Assembly: GCA_037074615.1 (NCBI GenBank)
Contig: CM073558.1
Coordinates: forward strand, 7,874,001-7,938,000
Length of the DNA stretch: 64,000 nt
Source of the DNA: Leucaena leucocephala
Taxonomy: Eukaryota > Streptophyta > Magnoliopsida > Fabales > Fabaceae
Reading direction: 5' to 3'
Part shown: positions 20,135 to 31,846 of the stretch, in pieces
Numbering within the stretch: position 1 is the first letter of the stretch
Layout of the letters: every line of letters begins with the position of its first letter
Notes under the pieces: model-generated
What the model saw: the letters and a program-made list of their open reading frames with translations, nothing else
The model's database searches: none
What the model was told of the DNA's origin: nothing
Position numbers and translations under genes: made by a program

Positions 20135-23100
20135 AAAGGGAGCCCACACCCAACAATTAATTAAATTTCTACACTCGAACCTTGTGATTAAAAAATTACA
20201 TTGAAAATTCAAACTAGACCATACATATAAAAAAATTGTTAATACAGGCAAAACTCATTTCGGTGATCTATATGCCTTTAAAGAATTAATCTCTAAGCTA
20301 TCGACTAAAAAATACTACATAGTTTTACCAAAAAAACTATTACATTGAAAAAGCCAATAGAGATTAAATTTAACCAAAAGGGTTTGGAAAAAAAATTACA
20401 TTGGGAAAGCTTCTCCGCAATTTGAACCAAAATACCAATGAAATATTAAAATATTAAATTTTATGAATCAATTTTCTTATTAATATATCAAGTTTTACTT
20501 TAAAAAGAGAAATAATTCATATATATATATACCCGATAAATAATTTAATTCTTACATGAGTATGTACATTTGCTTTATTTACTTTCAATATAGTTATTTT
20601 ATTCAAATAATTAATTAACCTCTATCATTTTACAAAAATATTCCAGAACTTGAGAGGTTCCAATTTTTTATTGTCGGGGTTTTCTAAATCACAAATTTTC
20701 TTTCTATATTTAAGGAATTAATTAATTAAAGAATAGTGTACACAAAATTTTTCTTTTAAGGAGTATGGATATTTTTTTTCATTTGTTACTTGCGGCGTAT
20801 CTGATCTGTTTGTTTCTAGTAAATTTAATTTAAATATTCTTCATAGTAATTTATAACAAGAAAAAAACATTTGTGCTGACTAGTCACGGGAATTTTATAA
20901 AATCTAAAATATGATGCTTTACAATAGTGCATTGAATCTGGGCACGTAAAGCACATTCAGGGTACGCATGTAAACAGAGATCTTATGAGTAAAAAAAGAA
21001 TAAAAGAATATAATTAAATGTCCACGTTCATGAACAGGCTAATTGAGAATTTTATTTCCATTAATATCCTTTGGTCAACGATCGTAGGTTCATGTACTAA
21101 TTAATATTTCCCTTTCTCTTGTTTTAGATTCATAAGTTACTTCTTTAAGGAAAATTGAAATTAAATTGTTATGACGTCTCCTGGATTTTGTATGGAAAAA
21201 GAAAAAAACGTGGTATCCATCCAAAACTCGTGCCCATTAAAAAAGACAAATAAATGTTTCACATAACTTACGACTTCCCATTTATAGAGATATTTTTATA
21301 CCATTTGACTATAAGGTGATTGGCAACCATGCTAACTTAAAAAAGACAAAAATAATAAATACAAGGAATAATGGGTAGTTGTTAAAAAAAACTTTTATTT
21401 ATTTCTTATAATTAAAGAGGTCTAAGGGAGTAATTTGAGGGTGCTATATCAGCTTATATGCCACAGCTAGTGTAAAAAAATGGTCTACAATAAAATAGAA
21501 AACTAAATACTTATTCTTTTTTTAAGACTACTTCCATCCTTCTCTATTGTAAGGCCTTTCTGATAAAGAATGAGTGATAAATTATTAAACGGGATATTAA
21601 TTACATTTTTTAAGATATAATTTATGGTTTTTTAATACACATAATTTATGTTTTTAAATATGAGAAAATTTAAAAAAAATTACTTCAAAGTTAGATATGA
21701 AATTTCCAAAAGTTGTTATTTAACCTAAGTTTCTAGTAAGTTAAGAACCATGAAATTAATACTTTATCTAATCGTTGTTACAAAATATCTTTTAGAAGAG
21801 ATAGATTATTCTTATTATAAATTATTTGATGGGGTATTAATTAATAAATTTTTTAAATATTACTGCTATTTAAGTTATTAACTATGAGAGATAATAGAAT
21901 GTAAATTTTTTTTAAAAAAATCATTTATATGAAATATGGATAAAATTAATTATTTTATTTTTAAATAAAGTTAATAACTTAATCTTTTTTTTAGGATGTC
22001 GTATGAGGTGATTATTAGAAGTGATTTATAGAAGAAGGACAATAAAATTGTACGAATATGAGGCTGATAGGAGATTTTTAGAAAAATACAAACTCAAATA
22101 ATTAGTTATAGTCAAAATAAATAAAATATCATCTCAATTTAATTATATCTGCAACAATATTGTTCCATGAATATAAAATCGAATGTACTTAATGATTATC
22201 CGACCCTAAAAGTACCAAACGAGTATTACAAGTTTTAGTAAAAATATTGGTTATTGATTGATTATTAATGAGATTATTAAGCTTTGTGTGAATTTTAGTT
22301 GCTGAAGTGTGAAACATGTGACTCATCTAAAATGCGTGCTATGTATGGCACTTTGGATAAATTCTCGCGTTCACCAGCATAGCATGTGCTGTGCCGAATA
22401 TAAAAAGGAAAAATCACATAATTGGGCCCACTCCTGTCTCAATTTTTACCCAAAGTTCCACACTCGTTTTTCCTCATCCAATCTTTTCTGCTGGAGGGAT
22501 CAATTACATTCTACAAATTTACGTGATTCCTATCTCATCTCTTTTTTCCTTTTTTTTCCTTCATTCTTTCAGACTTAAAATTATTCTTTAATCAAAACCC
22601 AAAATCAAAGAAAAATAATACTCCTTTAATATTATTTATAAGATAAAAAGAGAAAGATTTTTTTTATTCTATTATGATAAGTCACATTATTACATTTACA
22701 CTCCATTCATTATGTTGACTTTATTCACATAGGATATAATTTATATTAAATATATATAAAATTAAAAATTTGTTAAATTTTAAGGTAATATTAATAAAAT
22801 TTAAAATTTTTCTTAATTTTTATGAAACATGTTATAGTTAATTTATAAATAAAACCAGATGAATAGTAATTAAAGGTCACCCCTCTGTCTTCACTACTCA
22901 TTTCATGATTAGATTAATTTTAAATGATGAAGATTTGATATCTCATAAAATTATTATTATAATAATTGTAAACTTTTATTAAAATATTTTTATAAAGAAA
23001 TATTTTGGGTTAAATTTTATTCAGCGCCCTAAGAAAACACATTAGGAGTAAGATATTTTTCTATAATTTTAATATCAAAAGAAAATAATAAATGAGAAAA

Positions 23101-24740
23101 AATAATTTAGGCTTCTTATAGCTATTGAGAAAATACTTTAAATGGCAAAATTGCACTCAAAATTGCTTTATGATACTTAATGTTGTTGAGAAAATATTTT
23201 AGGAGTAAAATTGTACCAAAAATTACTTAGGATACAAAGTACTATTGGCAAAATATTTTAAAGACTTAAATACATCTTAAACCTAAACTTTTCTACTTTT
23301 CAGTTCTCTATAGACCTAAATTGCTTAAATTAATTTTTAAAAATTTTATTTTATTTATATATTTTTTGTTATTTAATATTATAATAATATTTTTATAAAA
23401 TATTAAATATCAACCATTTAAAATTGGTTCAACAGTGAAAATGAAAAGTGATGAGAATCCTTTCCCCATCTCCCGTATGGTAAAACTTAAAAAAAAAAAA
23501 AATTAGACAGGGGGCTCTTAATTGGTAAGGTTTGTCCATTTTATATTGGTTAGAGAAAATATTACATGGTCTGTCGGTGTAAATAAAATTAATTTTTTTT
23601 TCTCTTTTTGCCGAGAAACATCATTTTAAATAAAAAATACCATTCCGTCAAATTTGTGCTTTATTAGTTATATTTTATTATATTAAGCATGATTTACATA
23701 TAAATATTCTATTTATTTGTAGATTAATACATTTTTGTTTGAGTATTAATCTTTCCTAGATTATATAGAAATATTTTTATATATATTAATTAAAATATAT
23801 TATTTTAATTATTATTGGGTTAACTTTAGTTCAATTAGGTTAAACCACTACCCTTAAACCATTATCTCAACTAGTTTAATAACTAGTTTGATTTTCACTA
23901 AATTGCTAAAAATTAAATTGATAGAATAGAATAGACTTTTGTTTGGGTTGTGTGGGATAGTCTTAATGAATAGCTTGAATGACATGAAATATTTACCCTA
24001 TAGTCACATTATATGCTTGAACTACAAAATTAGAATAATTAATTTAACCACCTAGGAAATTATGGTTTATGTAATTAGTATGCCTATTAGTAGTTGGGAG
24101 AATGCCCTCATACACATGAGCATCGTTGGAACTAAATGGAGACTCGCTCAAAAGTATATTTTGCATTCACGTTAACTTTAAAGCAAACCATAAAGTTAAT
24201 TGCAAGTAAAAAATAATAATTGTATATTAAAAAATAATTAAGGTTATAATAATTTTAGTTGTCATTCTAATACATCAATAATAAATATCCTTATATAAGA
24301 CACAATTAATTAATTTAAAGAGATTAATAAAACTAAATAGATGACTTAATTATAACGTATATTAGATATTATTAGATTATATATAAATTTATAAATCAAG
24401 TAAATTAGTTTAGATAAAACTAATGAATATAAATATTTTAAAATAATTTATGTAACTTCTTTAATCTCTCAAAATTAATTAATTATATCTTATATTAAGA
24501 AATGGAGATAGTATTAACATTAGCTATAGTTTAGGTTGATTTTTTTATTTTAGTTTTATGTCCACGGACACACTTGCTTAAGTTTTCTTTTATTAAAAAT
24601 GCAGTTACACAAAAATCACATTTCTAAACTTTTATAATATTTATTTAAACTTTTGAAAATAAATAAATAATAAAAGAGAATATTGTATAAATTAATTATC
24701 TGATTTCTACATTTAAGACCGAAGCGAGTAATAAAATCTC
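20135..24740. other. Intergenic between the two UGT loci
   Basis: 4.6 kb of AT-rich sequence, with the UGT promoter at the left and the presumed 3' region of the broken UGT at the right. Open frames are short and biased. About 23640-23900 is one copy of a dispersed repeat also found at about 52650-52960 and, inverted, at 56400-56560. I see no gene. Confidence 0.5.
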
Positions 24741-25869
24741 CTACATGACCTTAAAACTTTTCCATTTTAGAGCTAAATGTGATAACGTCTCCGTAGAAGA
24801 GCCATTTTCTTTGAGAGCCTTACTAGCAACCCTTTGTAGATCTTTCATTCCGGTGCAAATCTTGCTACCTTCTCCATCGTCCCTTCCCATTACACTCTTA
24901 ATCACCTTATCAATCTCCTCCTTCTTCACGATTCCATTTTCACTAACCTCTGGTCTGAGAGCCACTTTGAGACCAATTTTACTCAAATTTACAGCGTTCA
25001 TCTTCTGATCATAAAACAAAGGCCAAGCTATCATAGGAACCCCATGAACCACACTCTCAAGAATCGAATTCCAACCACATTGACTCAAGAACCCACCTGT
25101 GGCCCCATGGCTAAGCACTTCAACTTGTGGGACCCACGTGGGGACCACTAGGCCTTGTTCTTTTGTTCTCTCCAAGAACCCACTTGGCAAAAACCCTAAA
25201 GGATCATTCTTTGAGGGATTACCATCAATGAAAGCTGCACTTGGAGATTTGTTTGGTGCTTTAAGTGCCCACAAGAACTTGTGGCCACTCATTTGTAACC
25301 CTAAAGCTAGCTCATGGGGTTGTTCTTCAAAGAGGGTCCCACCAGTGCCAAAAGAAACATAAAGAATAGAGCTTCGAGGTTGTTTCTCTAACCACCTTAA
25401 GATATCAAACCACGACGACGGCCCATGATCAATCTGGTGAATATTATTTGAACATGGTTGTCCAATTATGGGTCCCACTGGGTGGATAGGAGGTGATTTC
25501 TTCGTCTTCCATCTTCTTCTGTCAAGGCTGATATAACTCCGGCTTCCATCTCTGGGAAGCTATTGACCAATACACCATCGGCAAGACGGTGTCGTTTGCA
25601 TCGTCCAAGGTACAGCATGTAAGCTTCAGTGGATCGGACGTGGAGATGGTCTGGGAGATCTTTGGCAAGGAAAGGGACACAACCTGTGTTCCAATCAAAA
25701 AGGTCATCAATTTATTTATTTTAGGCTAAATTATTAACTTAACTTAAATTTTATATTATGGGGAAAATAGATTAAATTTTGTACCAATTGACTAATTTTT
25801 TAAGCAGGAAAATTCTAAAAACAATGGCAAAAACAGCAACATATATAATGATTGGTCCGTTGTGGTGGG

Positions 25870-26634
25870 TAGGGGTATGCATGGGCAGAGCTGAGCAGAG
25901 TAGCCTCCCTGCCTAAAAAAAGCATGGGCTATATTTTGCAGCCCGATGCCCAGCCCGACCTAGTAAAAGCCCTAATAATTTTGGGCTGGGCATGAGCGGG
26001 TTGGGCATACTCAAAATTGTGATGTCATACTCATATTGTGAAAAAAAATCTGTAATTATGAACTTCTAAAATAATACCATATTCATATGTCTTTAAAAGT
26101 TAAATAATATATATAATTCACTAAGAATAAGGCAACAAAGATAATAATTAAAATATTGAGATCCATTACATATAAAAGATAAACGTTGAAGTCTAAGTAG
26201 TCTATAATTATAACTTTACATCAATCTCTCCAATATTGACAAAGATAAAACACCTAAAAAATAAAATAAATAATTATAATTTGTAATATAATAATATGAT
26301 AATTAACAAAGTTAAAAAAAGAAGAAGAAAAAATTAGTATAGTTATAAATATTAAAATATACAACTTACCTACTTAATTACTTATATTTCTAAAATTACC
26401 TTCTAATCATCAGTAACTATCATATTCTCCCTTCTAAGATAGAGAAAAAAAATAAAAGAAGGAGTGTTCATGGGCAGGGCAGGGCAACCTCTATGCCCGG
26501 TGCCCAGCCTGAAAAATGCATGGGTTATATTTTACAGCCCGATACCTAGCCCTGCCCTATATTTATCGAGCTAGGTAGGGCATTTTTATTGCGAGCTCGG
26601 GCTTATTGGGCAGCGGGCTTTGTACATAGCCCTA
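25870..26634. mobile_element. hAT-type MITE in the UGT pseudogene intron
   Basis: 765 bp with imperfect terminal inverted repeats, TAGGGGTATGCATGGGC on the left and TAGGGCTATGTACAAAGCCC as the complement of the right end. The 8-bp target duplication is GTGGTGGG (25862-25869) / GTGGTAGG (26635-26642), one mismatch. Subterminal regions repeat GGGCAG and AGCCCGA words, and a left-end-like block recurs at about 26463-26560. No transposase. Confidence 0.85.
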
Positions 26635-27015
26635 GTGGTAGGTGGTTTATTTAATACATCAATTTATTTTATCTTTTAAATTTATAATTTTTTAAATTAT
26701 CCCTATTAATTATACATATTAAGAAGCTTTCAACAATAGCTAGTTTCAATATAAATAATTAAAAAGAAAATATTTTAGGGAGATCAATGCACATTTTTTT
26801 ATAAATAATTAATTTAATTAATTTTAACAAATTAGTTATCTAACTTATATATTTAGAAGCAAATGAGTTTTTTTACTAACCTGAAAAATCTAATTTTATA
26901 TACTATATATGTAAAACCAAACAAGGAAAATGTTTTGTAATGTACGCTTTTTTGTTTTTGCCATCCAACTCGGACTTTTCTTAAAGTTTCCATCTTTAAA
27001 AATTAATACGTCGAA

Positions 27016-27159
27016 TCCACTTTTCAAATGTCCAAGTTCAATGTTTGTGGGTAAATTTGCATATGAATGTCAAAGTTCTTTATGGTTGTCAAAAACAAAA
27101 TTACCAGTTCTTTGTTGTTGTTATAAGAATTTCTAATTAAAATACGATAAACATATTGT
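27016..27159 (+). repeat. Segment shared with 41.9-42.8 kb
   Basis: Two blocks, 27016-27074 (TTTTCAAATGTCCAAGTTCA inside) and 27112-27159 (GTTGTTATAAGAATTTC inside), recur in the same order and strand at 41865-41924 and 42785-42828. Here they lie in the UGT pseudogene intron, 37 bp apart. Confidence 0.7.
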
Positions 27160-27816
27160 TTATGATAATATCACAATTTCATTGAAAATTATATAATTAC
27201 CATTTTTTATTAAAAAAACTTAAACAGACATACAGGCCTATTTTCTTTTCATATAATTCCCAAGAATCTTCATCCAAATTACCTGGGAGTTGTATCACTT
27301 CTGACAAGTCTCTGCGCTCATCATCAGTTGTAGAAGAAGAAGAAGAAGCTGATTCTTAATCTCTGGTAAATTAAACGATAGGGACACCATCATTACACTT
27401 GAAGGCTCATAGACGTAACACAATAAGTTCAGCTCTTTCCCAATATCGAGTGCTTCATTGGCGAACGGATCAGCGATTAAACAAACGAGCTTGGACGTTG
27501 AGCTAAGCGACACCAACTTCTCTCGGACGAAGTTCATAGAGCGAGTCACAGCGATCTGAATCTGGACCCCGGCGAGTGTCCCTCGAGCAAGGTCCTGCAA
27601 GTTGGGAGGAAGGAGAAGGACATAGTCAATGGAAGAAGGAAGAGCTCGAAGTAAAGCTATGGTGGTTTGAGGAGGAGGAAAATGGATGGTGGGAAAGATG
27701 ATGGTGACGTGGAGGTTGGGGTGAAGAAGAAAGAGCTTTTTGCAGAGTTCAACAATGGAGGCTTGGTGGCTATAGGCAGGGATTGAGGCTGCAGCAATGT
27801 GGATTGTATTCTCCAT

Positions 27817-28599
27817 GTGAGAAAATAAGTGTGATGATCGATGATTTTGTTGATTTGAAGAGTAATGTTTTGGTCACATTACAATGGGTTTCTTTTAGAA
27901 TCATCATGTGTTTATCATAATGAAATTAAGGACACAAAATTTGACTTTTTACTTGATAGTGGCAGATTTGATCTTCTTTGATAGAAGTTGTCGTGTTCAA
28001 TATTGTAACATCTTTATTATATAATTGGAAGTGCTATGGTTTAGGCAAATTGCTAATTGATGTCCAAAAAATTAAAACTTGTATTTTTAGCTTTGAGTTA
28101 CTATTCATTATATTTCCAGACTTTTTGTAGAATTTTTAAAAGTCATAAATAAAGTTAGAAAAATTATGTGAGGGTACTCTACAATTTTATTGAAGATTTT
28201 GAAGTATTTTATATGAGAAAAATATAATTATAAACTTAACTCATGCCAATTGTATGAGGGCGCTCATGAGTATTGGATATCGTTGATTATATATATTAAC
28301 TATACACTTAAAAATATCATAATATCCGGATCGATTAAAAATTGGTCTAGATCAACCCAATTTAATATTTTTAATTCATTTGTCTACAATTCGCAATCAA
28401 TAATTCTATCTTGATCTTCAAAATATTTTAAACACACTTTAATGGGGTTGTTGATCAACTGCCATCTTAGAACTCAATTTTTTAAAAATCAAAGTGGAGC
28501 CTTAATCTTTTGAAGATCAAATTTTTAATTATAACATATATTTTCACTCCCAGTATAACTTGAAAAAGAAATCTCTAGTTACAAATAAATAGTAGTCAT
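27817..28599. other. Intergenic, upstream of the UGT pseudogene
   Basis: Should hold the former promoter of the UGT pseudogene. No firm TATA box, gene or repeat was recognised. Confidence 0.35.
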
Positions 28600-30013
28600 A
28601 CTCTAAAAAGAGCTAAATCTGGGGCAATCATGAACAACATATTGCAATCAAGGTTTCAAGGCTAGATGACTCTCGGTTGGAAATTATCCATCTTAACATA
28701 TCAACTATATGTTAACCAAGTGACCTAAGTAAAATGCAAAGAAAAGTATAATGGACTATATATATCAACTATAAGTAGAATGGAAAGAAAAGTGGGAAGA
28801 AGAAAATTGACCTAAGTGAGGTCAATGGCTCTCTACCATATGGTTAGCCATTTTTTGAAGGATTGTCATGAGCAAAATGAGTATAACAAGACTTCATCTC
28901 CATAGAATATGAGAATAAGATCAAGGATTTTTTTGTGTAGTACTGTAGATTGCTAAATAGAAGCAAGTGGCTTTGTTTTGACAACAATGAGTGGATGGAC
29001 GTGAAAAGGCAATAGCGACTACAAGTTCACTTGGCAAAGTAGAATGACCTTAATTTTGCATGTTGAGTTTAATGAACATGATTTTGAAAAAGTCAAGTTT
29101 TCATCCCATATCATCTAACCTAAGGGTTTTGCATAATCTTTTATCACACTATGCGTTCCTTTGAGAAAAATCTCTGTTTAAATCACTATCAGTAACTCCA
29201 TGTGTGCTCTATTACTCTATTCCTTTACCAATCATTGTGAATGAGTTGTTGACTTAAATAAATCAACATGTAGACAATGTCATTTATATTGGTACCGAAA
29301 CTAGCATAATAAAGAATGTTAAGTTTAACCTCTAATATAAAAATGTATGTCTGTAGTAGAATTGTCTAGTAGGTAAGAGCAATAACAAAGCCTTACAGTT
29401 AGGTATCAATGGTTGGACAACCATTGTGATTAATCTATTCATTTTTTGTTGGTCAAAGAGTTTGAGGGCAAAAACACGGAGTTTATTTACAAGAGGTTAT
29501 GAACATTTGTTTTTTGTAAGTTTGAAGCTTGAGTGCTTTGACAATACCTGAATAAGGTTGAAAATAAAATGAGTAGGAAAATAAAGGTCCTACAAAATGA
29601 CCAAGGACGTGAATATCGATTTGGTACATTCAAAGGGCTCTGTGAATAAAGGGATAATTAAATAGTTGGTTATCCCTAATACTCCATAACAAATGAAATT
29701 GTTGAGAAACTCAGTACAACACTGACATGTTTGGGTTTATAATAACTCAAGATAATCTATTAAGTGTGAGTGGGAGAATAGTTGGGTCTTATCAAATCCA
29801 CTCTTGATAGATTATGATCTATTTCTAGTGTTGTCAAGTGTGGTTTGCAGTTAACCACAAATATTTTGAATTTATCATTTCCACGCAGTATGAATTATGG
29901 ATCGCATTTGAGTTTCTGAAAGCCCATTATTGATTGGATTTAGCTTTTGAAGGTCCATGGTTTCTATAAACACTATTATAGACCATGAGGGTTAACTGCG
30001 CATGTCTATATCC
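28600..30013 (+). pseudogene. Decayed copia element, integrase part
   Basis: The block at about 29575-29645 reads KIKVLQNDQGREYRFGTFKG, matching the copia integrase core KIKxLRSDxGGEYxxxxF; about 29690-29730 reads NEIVEKLSTTL like the QQNGVAERKNRTL helix. Upstream (from about 29430) a frame-shifted YLQEVMNICF fits the preceding integrase strand. Many stops and shifts. It continues after the hAT insertion at 34904. The segment from 28600 to 29400 is probably gag/protease-derived but unreadable. Confidence 0.6.
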
Positions 30014-30058
30014 ATTCCTACTAGCGCTGGTCAATTGGCTCCCGTCTCGGGTTTCCTG

Positions 30059-30202
30059 ACCCGGGATCGATATAAACAGAACGGATTGGACCCGTCCCGT
30101 GAATAAGCGGGACAGAAAGAAAATGGTACGGGACTATAACAGTTTCGGGATGGGACGATCCTCAGCACGACCCTTGGGTCATCCCGTCCCGTCCCGACAT
30201 AC
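30059..30202. repeat. hAT left subterminal repeats
   Basis: Several ACCCGTCCCGT, GCGGGACAG, GGGATGGGACG and CCCGTCCCGTCCCG words. The matching right cluster lies at about 34748-34866. In hAT elements such words are transposase-binding sites. Confidence 0.65.
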
Positions 30203-30265
30203 TTCAACACTTAAACGCTTTAGGCTTCAGGATTCAGCGACAGCGTTTTTCATTTTTATTTCAGC

Positions 30266-30498
30266 CCTCGACAGTCGACAGACCCCTCGGCGCCACGACT
30301 CTACTCAGTAATCTCTTCCTTTCTCTCCCAAGTCGGCCTCTCACTAAGTCGCCGGTCGGCGCTCCTCCTCCGTCGGTCCTCGACTTTAACTTCGCTTCAT
30401 CTCCCTCAGTTTTAGCTTCAGACGTTGTTGCCCAAGTGCATGTGACTTGGTCTCCTCACCGACAGACCCCTCGGCACCGCGACTCTGCTTAGTATATT
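30266..30498 (+). repeat. Duplicated 35-bp block in hAT leader
   Basis: CGACAGACCCCTCGG and CGACTCT occur at about 30266-30308 and again at about 30459-30496, within the GC-rich presumed first exon of the transposase. Confidence 0.6.
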
Positions 30499-31846
30499 GT
30501 TGTTCGCTTTAGATCAAGGTAAGTGAGCTTCCTTCTTGATTTTATTTCAGTCAGCTTAGTATATTTCACCTTACCGCTGTGGTTTGTGGAGACAATTTAG
30601 GGTTTAATTGTGCTGTGAGACCGTCGCTCCTCCCCTGCAATTTCTTGATGTGGGTAATAGGAATAATCTTTCCAAATTCATGCAAGGATACAAATTGCGA
30701 GCTGCCTAGATTTGTATTGGAGCTTGCATCACATTACCAAAATAAGGATTGAGTTTAAAAAGGGGGGAAAATTGACGCAAAATGAATGCTCTTATTGGGA
30801 GAGCAACAGTCAAACTCAAATGCTTGAAAAATTCTGAAAACAAACCTCATTTTTATGTTTATCTTTCTAACATCTTTTTTTGTAAAAAAAAGTTTCGATG
30901 TTGTGTCCCGGTGGCTCACCTGGGCTAGACATACCTTTAGGCTTAAATATTCACTTCTTTACAAGTGTGATGGATTGTGGTAATCCAGTTGTTCATAATA
31001 CGGTCCCTAATATTCTTGATATGTTTGATACTGGATTGGCAACTAACTTGTACTAGAAAGAATTATGGGAAGTGATAATCAAATCGAAATTATGGGACAG
31101 ATTTAATAAATGTGAAGGAATAGAGAGGTTGGATGAAGTGGAATGAGGAGAGAAGTTGGCAAAATAGCACAAGGGTGATCCCCTAGGGTACTTAATTTGC
31201 ATATGTTTGGTGGGATTTTTGGTTATCTAGATGCAGGATCTTGTTAAACCCAGAGGAGAATGAGATCTCAAATAAATGTCAAGTTAGTATCTTTAAAAAG
31301 CTTGGCAAATCCCGTGTTGGCTATTAACTATTTGCCACCAAACATAGCAGAGGATTAATGAATTGTGTATAAGAATACAATTTGATATTAAGATATTAAG
31401 AATACAATTTCATGTATATTTCACATCCACATACAAACTCAATCAAGTTAATTCAATGGCTCAACTAGTCCATTCCATCAATTCAACACCACTAACACAA
31501 ATACCTTGTATGTCTAAATCCAAAGTTAAAACATGGTTAGTAAATTTCATTAGCAATTTAACCGTAATTACTTACGAGTATCAGAATATTAGAATGGGAG
31601 AGGGGTTTTTTCCTTTTCTCTTCTCATCCTCTTTCTTTTTTCCTTTTGTCTTCTCATACTCTTCACTTGGCATATACTGGTTTTCATTGGAGCATATTTG
31701 TATTGCTTTGCAGGAAAGCATATATTGGTTTTCATTGCATACAGGAAAGCTTATTCTTTCACTTGGCATGCTTGTTTTCATTCAGTTGTCTTATAGGATA
31801 TGGCAACACTCAAAGTAATACAAATTTATTCCTATTTTATAGGAGG

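Larger units (their letters stand above)
24741..27816 (-). pseudogene. Broken UGT72-like glycosyltransferase
   Basis: A paralogue of the UGT at 17258-20022 in two exons, 27283-27816 and 24741-25683, with a GT-AG intron placed at LPG|CVPF. Exon 1 holds IPAYSHQASI (catalytic H) and the catalytic D in LIADPF. A one-base loss (or two-base gain) at a CTT/TTC run near 27345 turns the protein into LLLLLLQLMM and a stop; in the other frame it continues ASSSSSTTDDERRDLSEVIQ. A second shift of the same sign lies near 25500-25520, between SALTEEDGR and SPPIHPVGPIIG. The PSPG box (WVPQVEVL...WPLFYDQ) is present, but its HCGWNS histidine is glutamine (QCGWNS). Two uncompensated shifts and the H-to-Q change point to a pseudogene, unless the shifts are assembly errors in short repeats. 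The intron carries a hAT MITE. Confidence 0.85.

Noticed and set aside
22309..22591. Two overlapping open frames of 66-89 codons
   Set aside because: Short, AT/TTC-biased, no motif, no splice partner.
29770..29790. AAGTGTGAGTGGGAGA as the 3' polypurine tract of the decayed copia
   Set aside because: It follows the integrase block too closely; RT-like blocks continue beyond the hAT insertion, so the tract near 40136 fits better. A deletion could also explain it.
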